Positions 33,320 to 44,437 of a stretch of 64,000 nt of DNA are shown here, piece by piece. The stretch spans positions 329,632 to 393,631 of the forward strand of contig JAYEVG010000103.1 in the NCBI GenBank assembly GCA_036346395.1, given 5' to 3'. A model generated the notes under the pieces. That model was not told the origin of the DNA. It saw only the letters and a program-made list of their open reading frames with translations, and ran no database searches. The DNA is from Hsuehochloa calcarea (lineage: Eukaryota > Streptophyta > Magnoliopsida > Poales > Poaceae). The translations under genes and the position numbers were made by a program. How positions within the stretch are numbered: the first letter of the stretch is position 1; each line of letters opens with the position of its first letter.

Positions 33320-36200
33320 TGCCATGCAAACCAACTAGTGATGGTTGATAACAGCCGTCCCAGCTTGGCCCAGCCAAACTCGTTAAGCAGCATGGCATGT
33401 TTGGCTCGACTTGTTAAGTAAATAGGTAAAAAACAGTTCAGCCAAACTCGTTAAGCAAGTGAGCTGCACCGCGCCGGCCACGCCCCGTGCCCGCTTGTCG
33501 CCAAGCGCACCGCTCCACACGTCCCGTAGATGTGCCACCGCTGGCCTAAAGCCGGGCTACCACGCCGACGGCCACCGACCAGCCTCTCTTGCTCGCGCCC
33601 GCCGCGCGGCCGGATTCCACGTGGTCGTGTGCCACCCGATCATGTGCCATCCTCGCCTGGCGGCGCCGCTTAGCGACCACCATTGCGCAATCCCCGCCCT
33701 CGGCTCGCGTGCGAATCACTGCCTCCGCCCGCATGTCGCCGCTGGTCTCGCCGCTCGCACGCCGCCGGTTTTGAAGCAAAGGGTTGGGGGACCCCAAAAA
33801 ATCCCCCCACACCCTGTTTTGACCGACTACCAGTTGGGCCAAAAATGGGAGAGAGGCCGAATGGGCCCGACCCAAGGCTAACCCGGGAGAATAGAAAAAA
33901 AAGGAGAAAAAAGGAAAATCCCAAATTTTGCAAAAAGACCCTCGATGTTTTGTGAAATAATGCGCAAAAGTTTCTCAGAACTGAAAATTCATGGTTTAGC
34001 CCCTGGAAATTGTAGAATTCACCGAAAATTCATATTCCAGTTGAAAAGGGCCTCGGGAATTCAAATTTTAATCCTTTTTTGAGCATTTGAAGCATGTTTA
34101 ACCTTGTTATTATTATTTCTATGCAATTTATATATTGTATTTGCTGTTTTGATTATCTGTGATTGTTTATATTCCTTTGAATCACTGAAAATAGTAGTAA
34201 ATCACAAAAAATGCATAGAAAAAATACAGGATCATGAACCTGGAGTTTGAAGAACGTTATTGTGGATATCATGGGGATATTCTCATGATCTTAGTATGAT
34301 GGTACAATTGACAATAGTGTTGAGGGTTTATCAAAATACGCGTTTTCTGCAAAGTTCAGAAAAATCGGTATGACCGCAATTGAGAAGCAGTACTCTGTAA
34401 CGCAAGAGTACCAGATTCTAGATGGCGGTACGATTTTACCAGAGAGCATGTTTTTAGGAGTTTCTTCTTCCTTGAGAATCGGTAAGACCGCAATTGAGGA
34501 GCGGTACTACTGCAGTGCGGTAGCACTGGTGTTTACTTGTCGTATTACCGATTTTGCTCTGTTCGTTGGCCAGCTTGGTGGAAATGTTTGTATGTTAGGT
34601 CTTTTTCATGGGTTTCAATGCATATGTGTTGCATGATGCATGTTTTGACTAACGTGGATCAAGTTGCGAAGAACTTGTTCTCGGAATCGATTTCTTGATC
34701 TATTATTGTGCAGGAACCTTGGAGGTCAACAACGGTCAATTGCGAGGATGATCGGGATTAGGCTTGAAGAGTTGGGCTTCATAATGATCGAGGATACCAG
34801 GTGAAGTTAGTGGACTCAAGTATGGCGCAAAATGGACAAGGATGACCGAACAGAAAGTTCAGTGCAACGGGTTGCATTAAACGGTGCAAGGGTCAGTGCA
34901 AGTGCCATGGTGGTTTTCGTGGGAGCCGGATGGGAGAGACTTGCCGACATAAAGAGAGCCGTTGATCAACCTACGCATGGCGAAGCATGGGATTACTTCA
35001 TGAAGATTGGACTCGGTCTTTGGAGAAGGATTGGGACTGGGTATTTTGATAATTTCACAAAAATACCACCGCAATGCCTTTTAGCTAAACCGTGCCACAA
35101 GATGGTGCAAGGAGAGGTGGTTTAGGTCAAATGAAGTAAAAGATCACGAAGAAACGAGTTCGGGAAGCTCAGTTCGTCATCCCCTTTGAGAAGTTGCGTG
35201 AGTGTAGCCCGTTTGTGTATGTGCTTAACGAGTGCCCATTATGGTTTTCTCTCACAACCTAGCCACCACTATGTATGGAGATGTCCAGGTGTGGAGTTCC
35301 CAAGGTCTTCTACATAGAAAAACCTTAATTTATGTTTTGGGGATTTGGAGTAGTTGAGGCTAGGGTATGTGAGAGATAGATTGATTGTGTGCTCAAGTGT
35401 TGAGCTTTTGTCCTACATGATGGAGTGACTGTAAACTAATCTCAATCTCAAATTAATTCGAGCAAGATTCTTTAAGATGAGTCTCTTCTTTTTCTTGCTC
35501 TCTTTGGTGACTTTTAGATTTTTGATGACCCCTCGGTTTTCCTTTGCTTTCTTGTGGTGATATTACTTGCTATGACATATGAGAATGCATCTAGGATCAT
35601 CTTGATCATCGTTTACCCATGAGCAAGTTTTTGGATCAAATTTTGATTTGGCTCAGTTTTGGAGCAACCTTCACTCAAACAAAAAAAGGACGGAACTTTG
35701 GTAATGATCTACATGATATTTTATTGGAGTAGGTTTTTGATATCTTAGAGAAGGTATGTTTCAAATTTCATGAAGTTTGGAGTTGTGGATCAAAAGGTGC
35801 ACCAATTTTGGATTTTGATTTCGGGCTGATTTTCCTGTTCATCGTGTTGTTTTTACTATTCATTCGGTAATACCGCTACTGTTCACCAGTATTTCCACTG
35901 TTCATATGTATTACTGGTATTGTTCATCAGTACTATTTACAGGCGCTGTTCATCGGTGCATTTTTTAATTTTGGTTGTTGTGCATTGCGGTTTGGATTCA
36001 ATACAAGTCTTCTGTTATGCTTCTATATTGATCTTCATAGCTCTCATAGCTATTGGAGTGAAAATCTTGTTGAATCCGATCATAGTGAAAAAAAGATTGT
36101 GCTTCTATTCACCCCTATAGTAAATGCGTTTGGTCCTCTGTTATGAGACTTTGCAACTATTTTATGCAAATTACCAGCAGTAATCTTATAAACTCTTTGC
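33320..36200. repeat. retrotransposon-like remnants, no intact gene
   Basis: A direct repeat 'cagccaaactcgttaagca' occurs near 33370 and 33440. A GC-rich block to 33900 is followed by AT-rich, LTR-like text. A phrase 'atcggtatgaccgcaattgaga' recurs with changes at about 34365 and 34480. 'Tactgttcatc'-type motifs cluster at 35825-35960, like those in the possible LTR at 12773. 'Tctattcaccccta' at 36105 is a wording often found near copia leaders. No ends or duplications could be matched and no frame is convincing. Confidence 0.4.
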
Positions 36201-37059
36201 ATTAAAATGTAGATGATTGGCATCTCGAGCCGAGAGTTCGAAGAGCTGGCCTAGCATGGCCAAAATTTGTACTATCTTCAACTCTGTGGTAAGCTAATCA
36301 CGGATAAGCATAAGATTGAGAAGACTCTCTTTACCTTTCACCCGAATGCGGTGCAATCCGCATGCAACTATCGTCAAAAAGGCTACAAGGAGTATGCCAA
36401 ATTGATTGACGACATGCAAGTTGCGGAAGCTTAAGATAATGTTCTAAGGAAGAACTAAATCTCACAGCCGCCTAGTAGCAATGTCGGCCATGAAGCCAAT
36501 GCTAGCAGCTAAAAGGTCAGTAAGCCTCTCACGAAGAAGAGGGGCAAGAAAGGTGAGGTCGTGGGTCACAGCACGTTATTGATACTTTTCAGTCTAAGAA
36601 GAAAGGCAAAGGAAAATATGAGGCACACCTCGCCATTCCAGGCACAGAGAAACCACACACATTAGTTGCACTCATGTATGTGGATAGCCCAATAGCAGCC
36701 CCCATCACCCCTCCTTTGGACATCGCAGCGGCCGCAGTCGTAATTGCCCAAGAGGAGAAAATCTTCATAGAGCATATTTAGGCAGAAGTTTCTATGTACT
36801 TCGCTGATTCAATCTAGTGCACGCATTGCATTTAGATCTTTTTACAGTCACTCACTATTTGTGATTGTGATGGAACTTTGAATAATGGTTATAAGCTCTA
36901 GGAGAGCAAAGCATTAAATTCTTATGATGAGTCCTACAAAGCTTATTTTTTCGTATTTATAATAGAAAGTTATGTTCTGATATCTGAAGTATTTTATTTA
37001 TGTATTGTTTACTTCCTGCTGCATATTAATAAAGTACCTTATATTAGAACGCGTGTGGT

Positions 37060-37385
37060 GCCCTACAGAGGAAGTGTGCTTAGCGGATAGCGGCACAACG
37101 AATACCATCTTGAGAGAGATGAAATTCTTTCAGTCGATCAACAAGAATGCTGGTAATCTTACGAAAATCGCAGGCAGCGATACTAGTATAATAGGCTCAG
37201 GAAGGGCCATAATTATACTCCCGATGGGCACAACTTTAGTCATTAAAGAAGTCTTGTTGTACCCAGAATCGACTAAAACTCTCAAAGACATTCGCACTAA
37301 CGGTTTCCACGTAGAGACTGAAGAAAAGTATAGTAAGGAATACCTGCTCATTACAAAACGTGAAGAAAGCGGAAAAGGGTATTAG
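37060..37385 (+). pseudogene. copia protease segment
   Basis: Open frame with 'CLADSGTTNTILREMKFF': the Asp-Ser-Gly active site is at 37086-37094, followed by the 'VLLYPESTKTL' pattern that in copia proteins precedes the GAG-pre-integrase domain. The protease would process the polyprotein in the particle. The frame is open for about 110 codons and ends at a stop before the pre-integrase motif. Confidence 0.8.
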
Positions 37386-37439
37386 AATGACTTCCTTCAT
37401 ATGAAACTCTGAACTATACTGCCCTAAAAACCGTATTTA

Positions 37440-38335
37440 GAAGCTCTGAACTTTTCTATCTCTGGCATGGTAGATTAGGCCGCCCAAGTCTTAGGATGAT
37501 GAGAAATATAATTAACAATTCACAGGGACATAATATCAATGTAAAGAATTTTTCGAACCAGAAAATTTTTGTGTGCCCCGCATGTGCCACTAGGAAATTA
37601 ATTACTAGACTTTCTGCTCTGAAAGCGAAGGATGAAGTCCCTGCATTCTTGGACCGTATCTAGAGAGATATTTGCGGTCCTATATAGCCCCTGTCAGGGC
37701 CATTTAGGGATTTTATAGTGCTCATCGATGTTTCCTCGAAATGGTCGCACATATGTTTATTGTCTACGAGAAACCACACTTCTACAAAACTCATCTCGTA
37801 GATAATTAACATTAAGAATAATTTCCCTGATCATTATGTGAAGTCCACCAGAATGGACAACACCGGAGAATTTATTTCAAAGGTATTTGATGATTATTGT
37901 ACGGTAATGTGACTTAACGTTGATTATTCAATACCGCATGTCTACACCTAGCATTGACTAGCAGGTTTTGACAAATTGTAATTTATTTACTACATGTTGG
38001 GGCACGCAACAACTCTCATCAATTAGACCACCGGCATATAACATCCATTCACCTATGCAACTAGCGCAAGGGTCAACACAAAAAATTTCTCATCTTCGCA
38101 GATTTGGTTGCAAGGTTTGTGTACCTATACCACCATCGCAGCGAACTGCAATGGGCCCTCTCCAAAACTCTAAGATATACATTGGTTATAAGATAGCATC
38201 CATAATCAGGTATTTGGACCCCATGACTGGAGATTTGCATGCAGCTCGCTTCGCTGATAGCATATTTGATGAGGATTGTTTCCCGTCATTAGGGGGAAAA
38301 AATCAACCCTTGATGAAAAATATCGAGAAATAATT
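37440..38335 (+). pseudogene. copia GAG-pre-integrase and integrase segment
   Basis: 'LWHGRLGRPSLRMM' and 'VCPACATRK' give the His and Cys pairs of the integrase zinc finger. 'DICGPI' and 'FIVLIDVSSKWSH' mark the start of the catalytic core, and 'RMDNTGEFISKVFDDYC' the second Asp region. The later part, 37968-38333, reads 'QRTAMGPLQNSKIYIGY', the integrase C-terminal region. Many stops (for example after 'FLDRI') make it a relic. Confidence 0.8.
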
Positions 38336-38999
38336 GAAATTCAGGAGATAATTGAAATCCATGCACATGACCCGCACACTAGTGAAGCAAATAGAGAAGT
38401 TCATAATATAATTGAAGTCTAGAAGATAATTGAAGTCCAGAAGATAATTGATTTGCAAGCATAGCGAATCAACTGCCTGACCACTTTATTGATTTGAAGA
38501 GCATGACCAAGTCACATATGCATGTACGCAATGCAACGGAGAGGGTTGACATACTGATGAAGGTATCCCTAATCCCGTCCTAAGGTCTTAGAAAGGACGA
38601 GAACTCTGGCTCCTTGAATCTGAAGTAACTGGAGACGCCTAGTGAAAAATGATAAGAAGGACTTGACATAGCCGATCACCGAAGTTCCCCAAAATCAAAA
38701 GGAGAGCCAGTTGAGACCTGACACTAGTATGAAACCTTCAGAAAAAACATACTTAATTTGAACATCCTTATGAAGGGAGACATCATCATGATGTGTGCAC
38801 ACACATCAGAGCTGAAAAACTAAAGAGATTTGCCCCCACAACTGGAAGCAACAGTGAGCAAGTATAAACATTAGAAGAATCGCCCCATAAAGAAATAGCT
38901 ATAAATTATGTGGCCACGAGAGTATCTATGAATAGAACAACAACTAATGGTGATATTTATTTTGCAAAGAAAATTATCACAATCATCAATCTTGATTCA

Positions 39000-39490
39000 G
39001 GGCTTGCATCGCTCGCTGAATGTAAGAAAAGATCAGATTGAGAAGATTGGAAGAAGGCAATAGAAGTAGAATTATTATCTCTGAATAAAAGAGCGGTGTT
39101 TGGGCCTGTAAGTCGCACGCCTCCTTATGTGCACCCCGTAGGGCATAAGTGGGTATTTGTTCAAAAGAGAAATAAAAATAATGAAGTTGTAAGACATAAA
39201 GTAAGGCTCATTGCACAAGGTTTCACTCAATGTCCAGGAGATGATTACGAAAAAACATATTCCCTGGTCATGGGCGGAACCACCCTTTAGATATTTAATC
39301 TCAATGGCAGCTAACTTGAATTTAGAAATGAAATTGATGGATGTGGTAATTGCATACTTTTATGAAAATTTGGATTCAGATATTTATATGAAGTTACCAG
39401 AATGTGTCACTGTCCCGAACCAAGACAAGGCAAATGGAAATCTATACAGTGTGAAACTCAGAAAGTCACTGTACGGACTTAAATAATCAG
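39000..39490 (+). pseudogene. copia reverse transcriptase segment
   Basis: 'VGHKWVFVQKRNKNNEVVRH' then 'VRLIAQGFTQCPGDDYEKTY' form the copia RT fingers. After a frameshift near 39285 come 'LMDVVIAYFYENLDSDIYM' (usual Met-Asp-Val...Ala-Phe-Leu motif) and 'KLRKSLYGLK'. The YVDD catalytic box expected near 39600 is corrupted. Confidence 0.82.
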
Positions 39491-39559
39491 GCAGGATGTG
39501 GTATAATCGCTTGAAGTGACTTTCTATATAAGAAAGGCTACACGAACAATAAGAATTGT

Positions 39560-40639
39560 ATCTGAGTATGTATACGACGATCCGAAGATGGATTTTGTAT
39601 AATCTCAGTGTGTGAAGATTATATGAACATCATTGGAATCCTGGAAGGTATTAAGAAAGTAAACTCTTACCTAGAGTCGGAATTTGAAATGAAAATTTTG
39701 GGTAAAGCCAAATATTGCATAGGCTTGCAGCTTAAGTATACCCCTGTAGGGATATTAGTGCATCAGTCAACCTACACTTAAAATGTGTTAGAAAGGTTTG
39801 GCTTTGACAAGACAAACCCTTCAAAAGTATCAATGATCGGAAGATCCTTGCAGCAAGACAATGATCCGTACAGATCTAGAGAAGAGGGGAAGGAAGTCCT
39901 AGGACTGGAATTTCCATACTTAAGTGCAATAGAAGCACTCATGTATTTAGCAAACTGTACTAGATCGGACATTGCATATGTCGTTAACCTATTAGCAAGG
40001 TATAGTGCAGAACCTATCAAAAGGCATTGGCACGGAATGAAGGACATCTTCCGATACCTCAAAGGAAGTAAAATATTCTACAGAAAGAACCAAGATCTAT
40101 CTATGAATGGCTATGCATATGTCGGGTACCTGTTGGATCCATATACATCTAATTCGCAAACAGGCTATGTATTCCTATGTAGTGGAACTGTAATTCCATA
40201 GAAATCGTCTAAGCAAAGCCTTGTATCTACTTCGATGAACCACTCAAAAATCATAGCACTGTACGAAGCCTCGCGAGAATGTTCTTGGCTTCGGCGGATG
40301 ATTCACCACATCCAACAGTCGTGTGGATTGAATACCGCTCAAACCCCTATTATTATCTATAAATATAATGCAGCTTATGTTGCACACATACAGATGGATT
40401 ATGTGAAGAGTCATCTCGAAAAGTATATCAACCCCAAGTTCTTCTATACTCATAAATTGCAAAAGATGGACGAAATTAAAGTACCGCATACTAAGTCATG
40501 TGAAAATCTTGTATATTTATTTATTAAGTCATTTCTAGCATCCAGCTTTGAAAGATGCATACGTAGAATTGGAATGAAGAGACTTAGAGAAGTGCATAAT
40601 TCAGGGGGGAATATTCACGAACTCATTATTGAAACTTGA
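39560..40639 (+). pseudogene. copia RT thumb and RNase H segment
   Basis: Two frames, 39785-40201 and 40235-40639, are in order. The first has 'YLSAIEALMYLANCTRSDIA' and 'KRHWHGMKDIFRYLKG', then the RNase H start 'GYAYVGYLLDPYTSNSQTGY'. A TAG stop follows where copia proteins have Trp-Lys. The second has 'IIALYEASRECSWLRRMIHH' and 'HLEKYINPKFFYTHKL' at the C-terminus. The domain order and the downstream polypurine tract fit the copia 3' end. Confidence 0.85.
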
Positions 40640-40860
40640 TCACGTAGATCGAGTACCCAAAAATAAATCCAAAAGATTAAATAAAATTGGGTGGATTGTA
40701 CTATTTTTTCCTTCACGAGTTTTCTTGAAGTTTCTCGGCTAAGGTTTTTAACGAGTCAATTCGTGCAACGCAGCAGAACGTGTGTCATTTACTCTTTCTC
40801 TAAAAATTTTCCACTAGGTTTTGTGGAGTTTTGACGAGACATGAACATATAGGGATGACT

Positions 40861-40873
40861 ACCCAAGGGGGAG
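40861..40873 (+). other. polypurine tract
   Basis: ACCCAAGGGGGAG immediately before the LTR start TGTTGGG; primes plus-strand synthesis in LTR elements and marks the LTR border. Confidence 0.8.
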
Positions 40874-41146
40874 TGTTGGGAAACCATGGGCTTATCCTAG
40901 TAGCCGGTCCATTGGTGAACGCCCTATCCAAAACCCTAGTAGGGTCTTAAGCCTATAAATAGCGGGTATTAGTCATTGTAAAAAGTTGATCGTTTGAAGA
41001 GTAATAAAAAGAAACAAGCAGTCCCTCCACATTTATGTGTTCAATTTACTATTTTGTTTTTGTGTTCTTGCATTATTTGATGTGATTCTATATTTGTTTA
41101 CAAGATAATCGTTCGAATTAAACTCATCAACGACGGTTCCTCAACA
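40874..41146 (+). repeat. 3' LTR of copia element 1
   Basis: 273 bp, TGTTGGGAAACC to TTCCTCAACA, with TGTTG/CAACA inverted ends. It carries a 'cctataaatagcggg' TATA box near 40950. Its plus-strand orientation points toward DXS, whose TATA box is 281 bp beyond the LTR end. Confidence 0.88.
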
Positions 41147-41299
41147 GATGTGTTGCCCTGTGGCCAAAACTGCCGGGGAAAATCATTCGAGGTAAACCCC
41201 ATACCTTAATTATTTGGTAAATCAGAGAAAAGTTTTACAAATTCTTTTCCTTCTCTCCTCGCTTGGCTCTGCACGACGTGTGCTTGGATTATCTCGCGA

Positions 41300-41324
41300 G
41301 AAGTAACTTCCTCGAAGTAACTTC
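41300..41324. repeat. tandem interrupted palindrome GAAGTAACTTC
   Basis: Two copies at 41300-41310 and 41314-41324, 14-bp period. Each is GAAGT-A-ACTTC. It could be a dimeric factor site; this is inference. Confidence 0.6.
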
Positions 41325-41398
41325 GTTTTCTCGCCGTCTGTTCCTTCTCTCTTTTTTCCCGCTTCCTTTTTGGAAAATAATTCCATCACAATTAATTA

Positions 41399-41406
41399 TG
41401 ACGTCA
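41399..41406. promoter_or_regulatory. bZIP-type palindrome TGACGTCA
   Basis: A perfect 8-bp palindrome 20 bp upstream of the TATA box. This is the classic binding core for TGA/CREB-type bZIP factors; occupancy is untested. Confidence 0.55.
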
Positions 41407-41426
41407 TTATTCCTCGGCCGCGCGCC

Positions 41427-41433
41427 TATATAA
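41427..41433 (+). promoter_or_regulatory. DXS TATA box (TATATAA)
   Basis: Within 'gcctatataagcagc', 184 bp upstream of the ATG, implying a transcription start near 41460 and a 5' UTR of about 155 bases. Confidence 0.8.
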
Positions 41434-41616
41434 GCAGCTCCCGACTCTGCTTCCCCTCCACTCCTCACCTCCGCCTCTGCTCCTCCTCGCAGCGTCGCAT
41501 CGCCATTGCTGGCTGATTAAGCTTCGCAATTCTTCTTAAAGCAGTTAATCAGAGCTGTAACGAGAAACTGCACTCCGCACTCTCTAGATCGATCTCTGTG
41601 TACCTCACGATCTCCA

Positions 41617-44396
41617 ATGGCGCTCCAAGCATCGTCGACGCCTTCCGCGTTCCGCGCGGTCCCGAACACCTCTCACGCCTCTTGCCGGCGGCAGGTACGG
41701 CCGCTAGGCGCTAGCTCGCTGGATAAACTGTCCTTGCTTCTTGCGTGTTCCACGCGCTGACGTTTGTCGTCTCAGCTGAACGCATGCTCTGTTTCTTGGA
41801 AAAATTCGTAGCTTTTGATGTGTTGTTGATGGGGGTGATTTTGATACTGTTTGCAGTTCCAAGTGCGCGCAAACGCGGCGGCGGCCGCGGGAGGCGGCGA
41901 TGGGAAGGTGATGATGAGGAAGGAACCGACGACGGGCCCTTGGAAGATCGACTACTCCGGCGAGAAGCCGGCGACGCCGCTGCTCGACACCATTAATTAC
42001 CCCGTCCACATGAAGAACCTCTCCACCCCGGTATATTCTTCAATCTTCATCTCCTCGAGCTCGGGCTGCTCGGTAGTCATTTTTTGGAAGCAGCGGCTGA
42101 ATTTGGTTTCTTGGCGTGGCGTGCGTACAGGACTTGGAGCAGCTCGCGGCGGAGCTCCGGGCGGAGATCGTGCACACGGTGTCCAAGTCCGGCGGCCACC
42201 TGAGCTCGAGCCTGGGGGTGGTGGAGCTGTCGGTGGCGCTGCACCACGTGTTCGACACGCCGGAGGACAAGATCATCTGGGACGTGGGGCACCAGTCGTA
42301 CCCACACAAGATCCTGACGGGGCGGCGATCGCGGATGCACACGATCCGGCAGACCTCCGGCCTTGCCGGGTTCCCGAAGCGCGACGAGAGCGCGCACGAC
42401 GCGTTCGGCGCCGGCCACAGCTCGACGAGCATCTCTGCGGCGCTCGGGATGGCCGTCGCGCGTGACCTCCTCGGCAAGAAGAACCACGTCATCTCCGTGA
42501 TCGGCGACGGCGCCATGACCGCCGGCCAGGCCTACGAGGCCATGAACAACTCCGGCTACCTCGACTCCAACATGATCGTCGTCCTCAACGACAACAAGCA
42601 GGTCTCCCTCCCCACCGCCACCCTCGACGGGCCATCCAAGCCCGTCGGCGCGCTCAGCAAGGCGCTCACCAAGCTCCAGGCCAGCACCAAGTTCCGCCGC
42701 CTCCGCGAGGCCGCCAAGACCGTCACCAAGCAGATCGGCGGGCCGACGCACGAGGTGGCGGCTAAGGTCGACGAGTACGCGCGCGGCATGATCAGCGCGT
42801 CGGGTTCGTCGCTTTTCGAGGAGCTCGGGCTCTACTACATCGGTCCCGTCGACGGTCACAGCCTCGAGGACCTCGTCACCATCTTCGAGAAGGTCAAGAC
42901 TATGCCGGCGCCGGGGCCGGTGCTGATCCACATTGTGACGGAGAAGGGGAAGGGGTACCCGCCGGCTGAGGCCGCCGCCGACAAGATGCACGGCGTGGTC
43001 AAGTTCGACCCGACGACCGGGAAGCAATTCAAGGCCAAGGGCCCGACGCTGTCGTACACTCAGTACTTCGCCGAGTCGCTGATCCGGGAGGCGGAGGCGG
43101 ACGACAAGGTGGTCGCCATCCACGCCGCCATGGGCGGCGGCACGGGGCTCAACTACTTCCAGAAGCGGTTCCCGGGCGGTGCTTCGACGTCGGCATCGCG
43201 GAGCAGCACGCCGTCACGTTCGCCGCGGGGCTTGCCACCGAGGGGCTCAAACCGTTCTGCGCCATCTACTCATCGTTCCTGCAGCGCGGCTACGACCAGG
43301 TGGTGCACGACGTCGACCTGCAGCGGTTGCCGGTGCGCTTCGCCATGGACCGCGCGGGGCTCGTCGGCGCCGACGGCCCCACGCACTGTGGCGCCTTCGA
43401 CGTCACCTACATGGCCTGCCTCCCCAACATGGTCGTCATGGCACCCGCCGACGAGGCCGAGCTCATGCACATGATCGCCACCGCTGCCGCCATTGACGAC
43501 CGCCCCAGCTGCTTCCGCTTCCCCCGCGGCAACGGCATTGGCGCCGTCCTTCCTCCCAACAACAAAGGCACCCCTCTTGAGGTACCTACTTACCTAATTG
43601 TTACTCCTATCAAAATGATCAATGCTTTCCTCAAGGTCTCTAATGCCCGCCGTTCTTTGGGAATTGTGCAGATTGGCAAGGGCAGGGTGCTTGTCAGAGG
43701 CAACCGGGTGGCGCTGCTGGGGTACGGCACGATGGTCCAGGCCTGCCTGAAGGCGGCCGAGGCGCTCAAGGAGCACGACATCTTTGTCACCGTCGCTGAC
43801 GCCCGCTTCTGCAAGCCGCTCGATACGGAGCTCATCCGGGAGCTCGCCACCGAGCACGACGTCCTCATCACTGCCGAGGAGGGCGCCATCGGAGGGTTCG
43901 GCTCCCACGTCGCACACTACCTCAGCCTCAGCGGCCTCCTTGACGGCCCCCTCAAAGTAAGTAATATCTTCTAATTCAATGTTTTCTCGAAGGAAAACTA
44001 CACGTACGTCACCTCATACCCATCGACACACAAGTAAGGCCCCGTTTGGAACGCTATAATTTCCCTAATTTCTGCAAGAATTTTGATTTGTTTCCGGTGA
44101 ACTTCCTGTGTTCCAAACTGGACCTAATAAAATTTAGGATATTTACAGTTTTCTTTAAAATCAAAGAACTGAAGCATCCCTCTATGGAAAATTTTCATGT
44201 TCTTCCCCCGATTCTTGTTAGCCTGACCATGTTGCTGATGTTCTTGCAGCTGAGATCCATGTTCTTGCCGGACAGGTACATCGACCATGGTGCACCACAG
44301 GACCAGATGGAGGAGGCAGGGTTGACACCAAGGCACATTGCTGCCACAGTGCTGTCCCTGCTGGGGAGGCCATTGGAGGCACTGCAGCTCAATTGA
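41617..44396 (+). CDS. DXS: 1-deoxy-D-xylulose-5-phosphate synthase, five exons, one-base frameshift in exon 3
   Basis: Condenses pyruvate with glyceraldehyde 3-phosphate (thiamine diphosphate, Mg) as the first step of the plastid MEP isoprenoid pathway. Exons 41617-41694, 41857-42030, 42131-43581, 43672-43956 and 44250-44396; all introns GT-AG. About 711 residues are expected, normal for plant DXS. An Ala/Ser/Arg-rich transit peptide leads to 'LLDTINYPVHMKNLS'. Cofactor-binding 'GDGAMTAGQAYEAMN' lies at residues 209-223 with Asn 237. After the break come 'DVGIAEQHAVTFAAG' (catalytic Glu, 43201), 'DRAGLVGADGPTHCGAFD', 'CFRFPRGNGIG' and the transketolase C-terminal 'VALLGYGTMVQACL'. At 43169-43182 the reading frame slips by one missing base after Gly 433; as written, translation ends at 43474 after 531 residues. 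The N-terminus and sequence suggest the DXS2 clade rather than DXS1, from memory of the family. Artefact or null allele is undecided. Confidence 0.95.
43171..43180 (+). other. site of one-base deletion in DXS exon 3
   Basis: The sequence CCCGGGCGGT must be read with C43177 used twice to pass from Phe-Pro-Gly to Arg-Cys-Phe-Asp-Val-Gly, which every DXS has. Codon quality and conservation are excellent on both sides, and there is no splice signal here that would remove the shift. Confidence 0.9.
44038..44124. mobile_element. Tourist-like MITE in DXS intron 4 (87 bp)
   Basis: Starts GGCCCCGTTTGGAACGC and ends with the inverted GTGTTCCAAACTGGACC (14 of 17 matching), flanked by TAA at 44035-44037 and 44125-44127. 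TAA duplications are typical of PIF/Harbinger-derived Tourist MITEs. It lies wholly inside the last intron and leaves the splice sites intact. Confidence 0.7.
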
Positions 44397-44431
44397 ACCA
44401 ATCAACCAGCATGTACATCAATCAGCACATA

Positions 44432-44437
44432 AATAAA
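44432..44437 (+). terminator. DXS polyadenylation signal candidate AATAAA
   Basis: A perfect AATAAA 36 bp after the stop codon. Plant signals are loose and other AT-rich candidates follow within 400 bp, so the actual cleavage site may be further downstream. Confidence 0.5.

Larger units (their letters stand above)
36210..41146 (+). mobile_element. Ty1/copia retrotransposon 1, heavily decayed, 5' LTR not found
   Basis: The order gag-like (36210-36790), protease, GAG-pre-integrase and integrase, RT, RNase H, polypurine tract and 3' LTR is that of copia elements (integrase before RT). Every domain is broken by stops and shifts. Only the 3' LTR is recognisable; the sequence upstream of gag has no copy of it, so the 5' end was lost or replaced. 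The 3' LTR ends 471 bp before the DXS start codon. Confidence 0.85.
41147..41616 (+). promoter_or_regulatory. DXS proximal promoter and 5' UTR
   Basis: 470 bp between the copia LTR and the DXS start codon. It contains a tandem GAAGTAACTTC pair (41300-41324), a TGACGTCA palindrome (41399-41406), a TATA box (41427-41433) and a CT-rich leader typical of grass plastid-protein genes. Confidence 0.75.

Noticed and set aside
42077..43123. A 348-codon minus-strand frame across DXS exon 3
   Set aside because: Shadow of the GC3-rich DXS coding strand; no recognisable domain, while the plus strand is unmistakably DXS.
43140..43240. A mini-intron explaining the DXS frame change
   Set aside because: No GT-AG pair here would remove a length restoring both frame and the conserved residues; coding conservation is continuous apart from one base.
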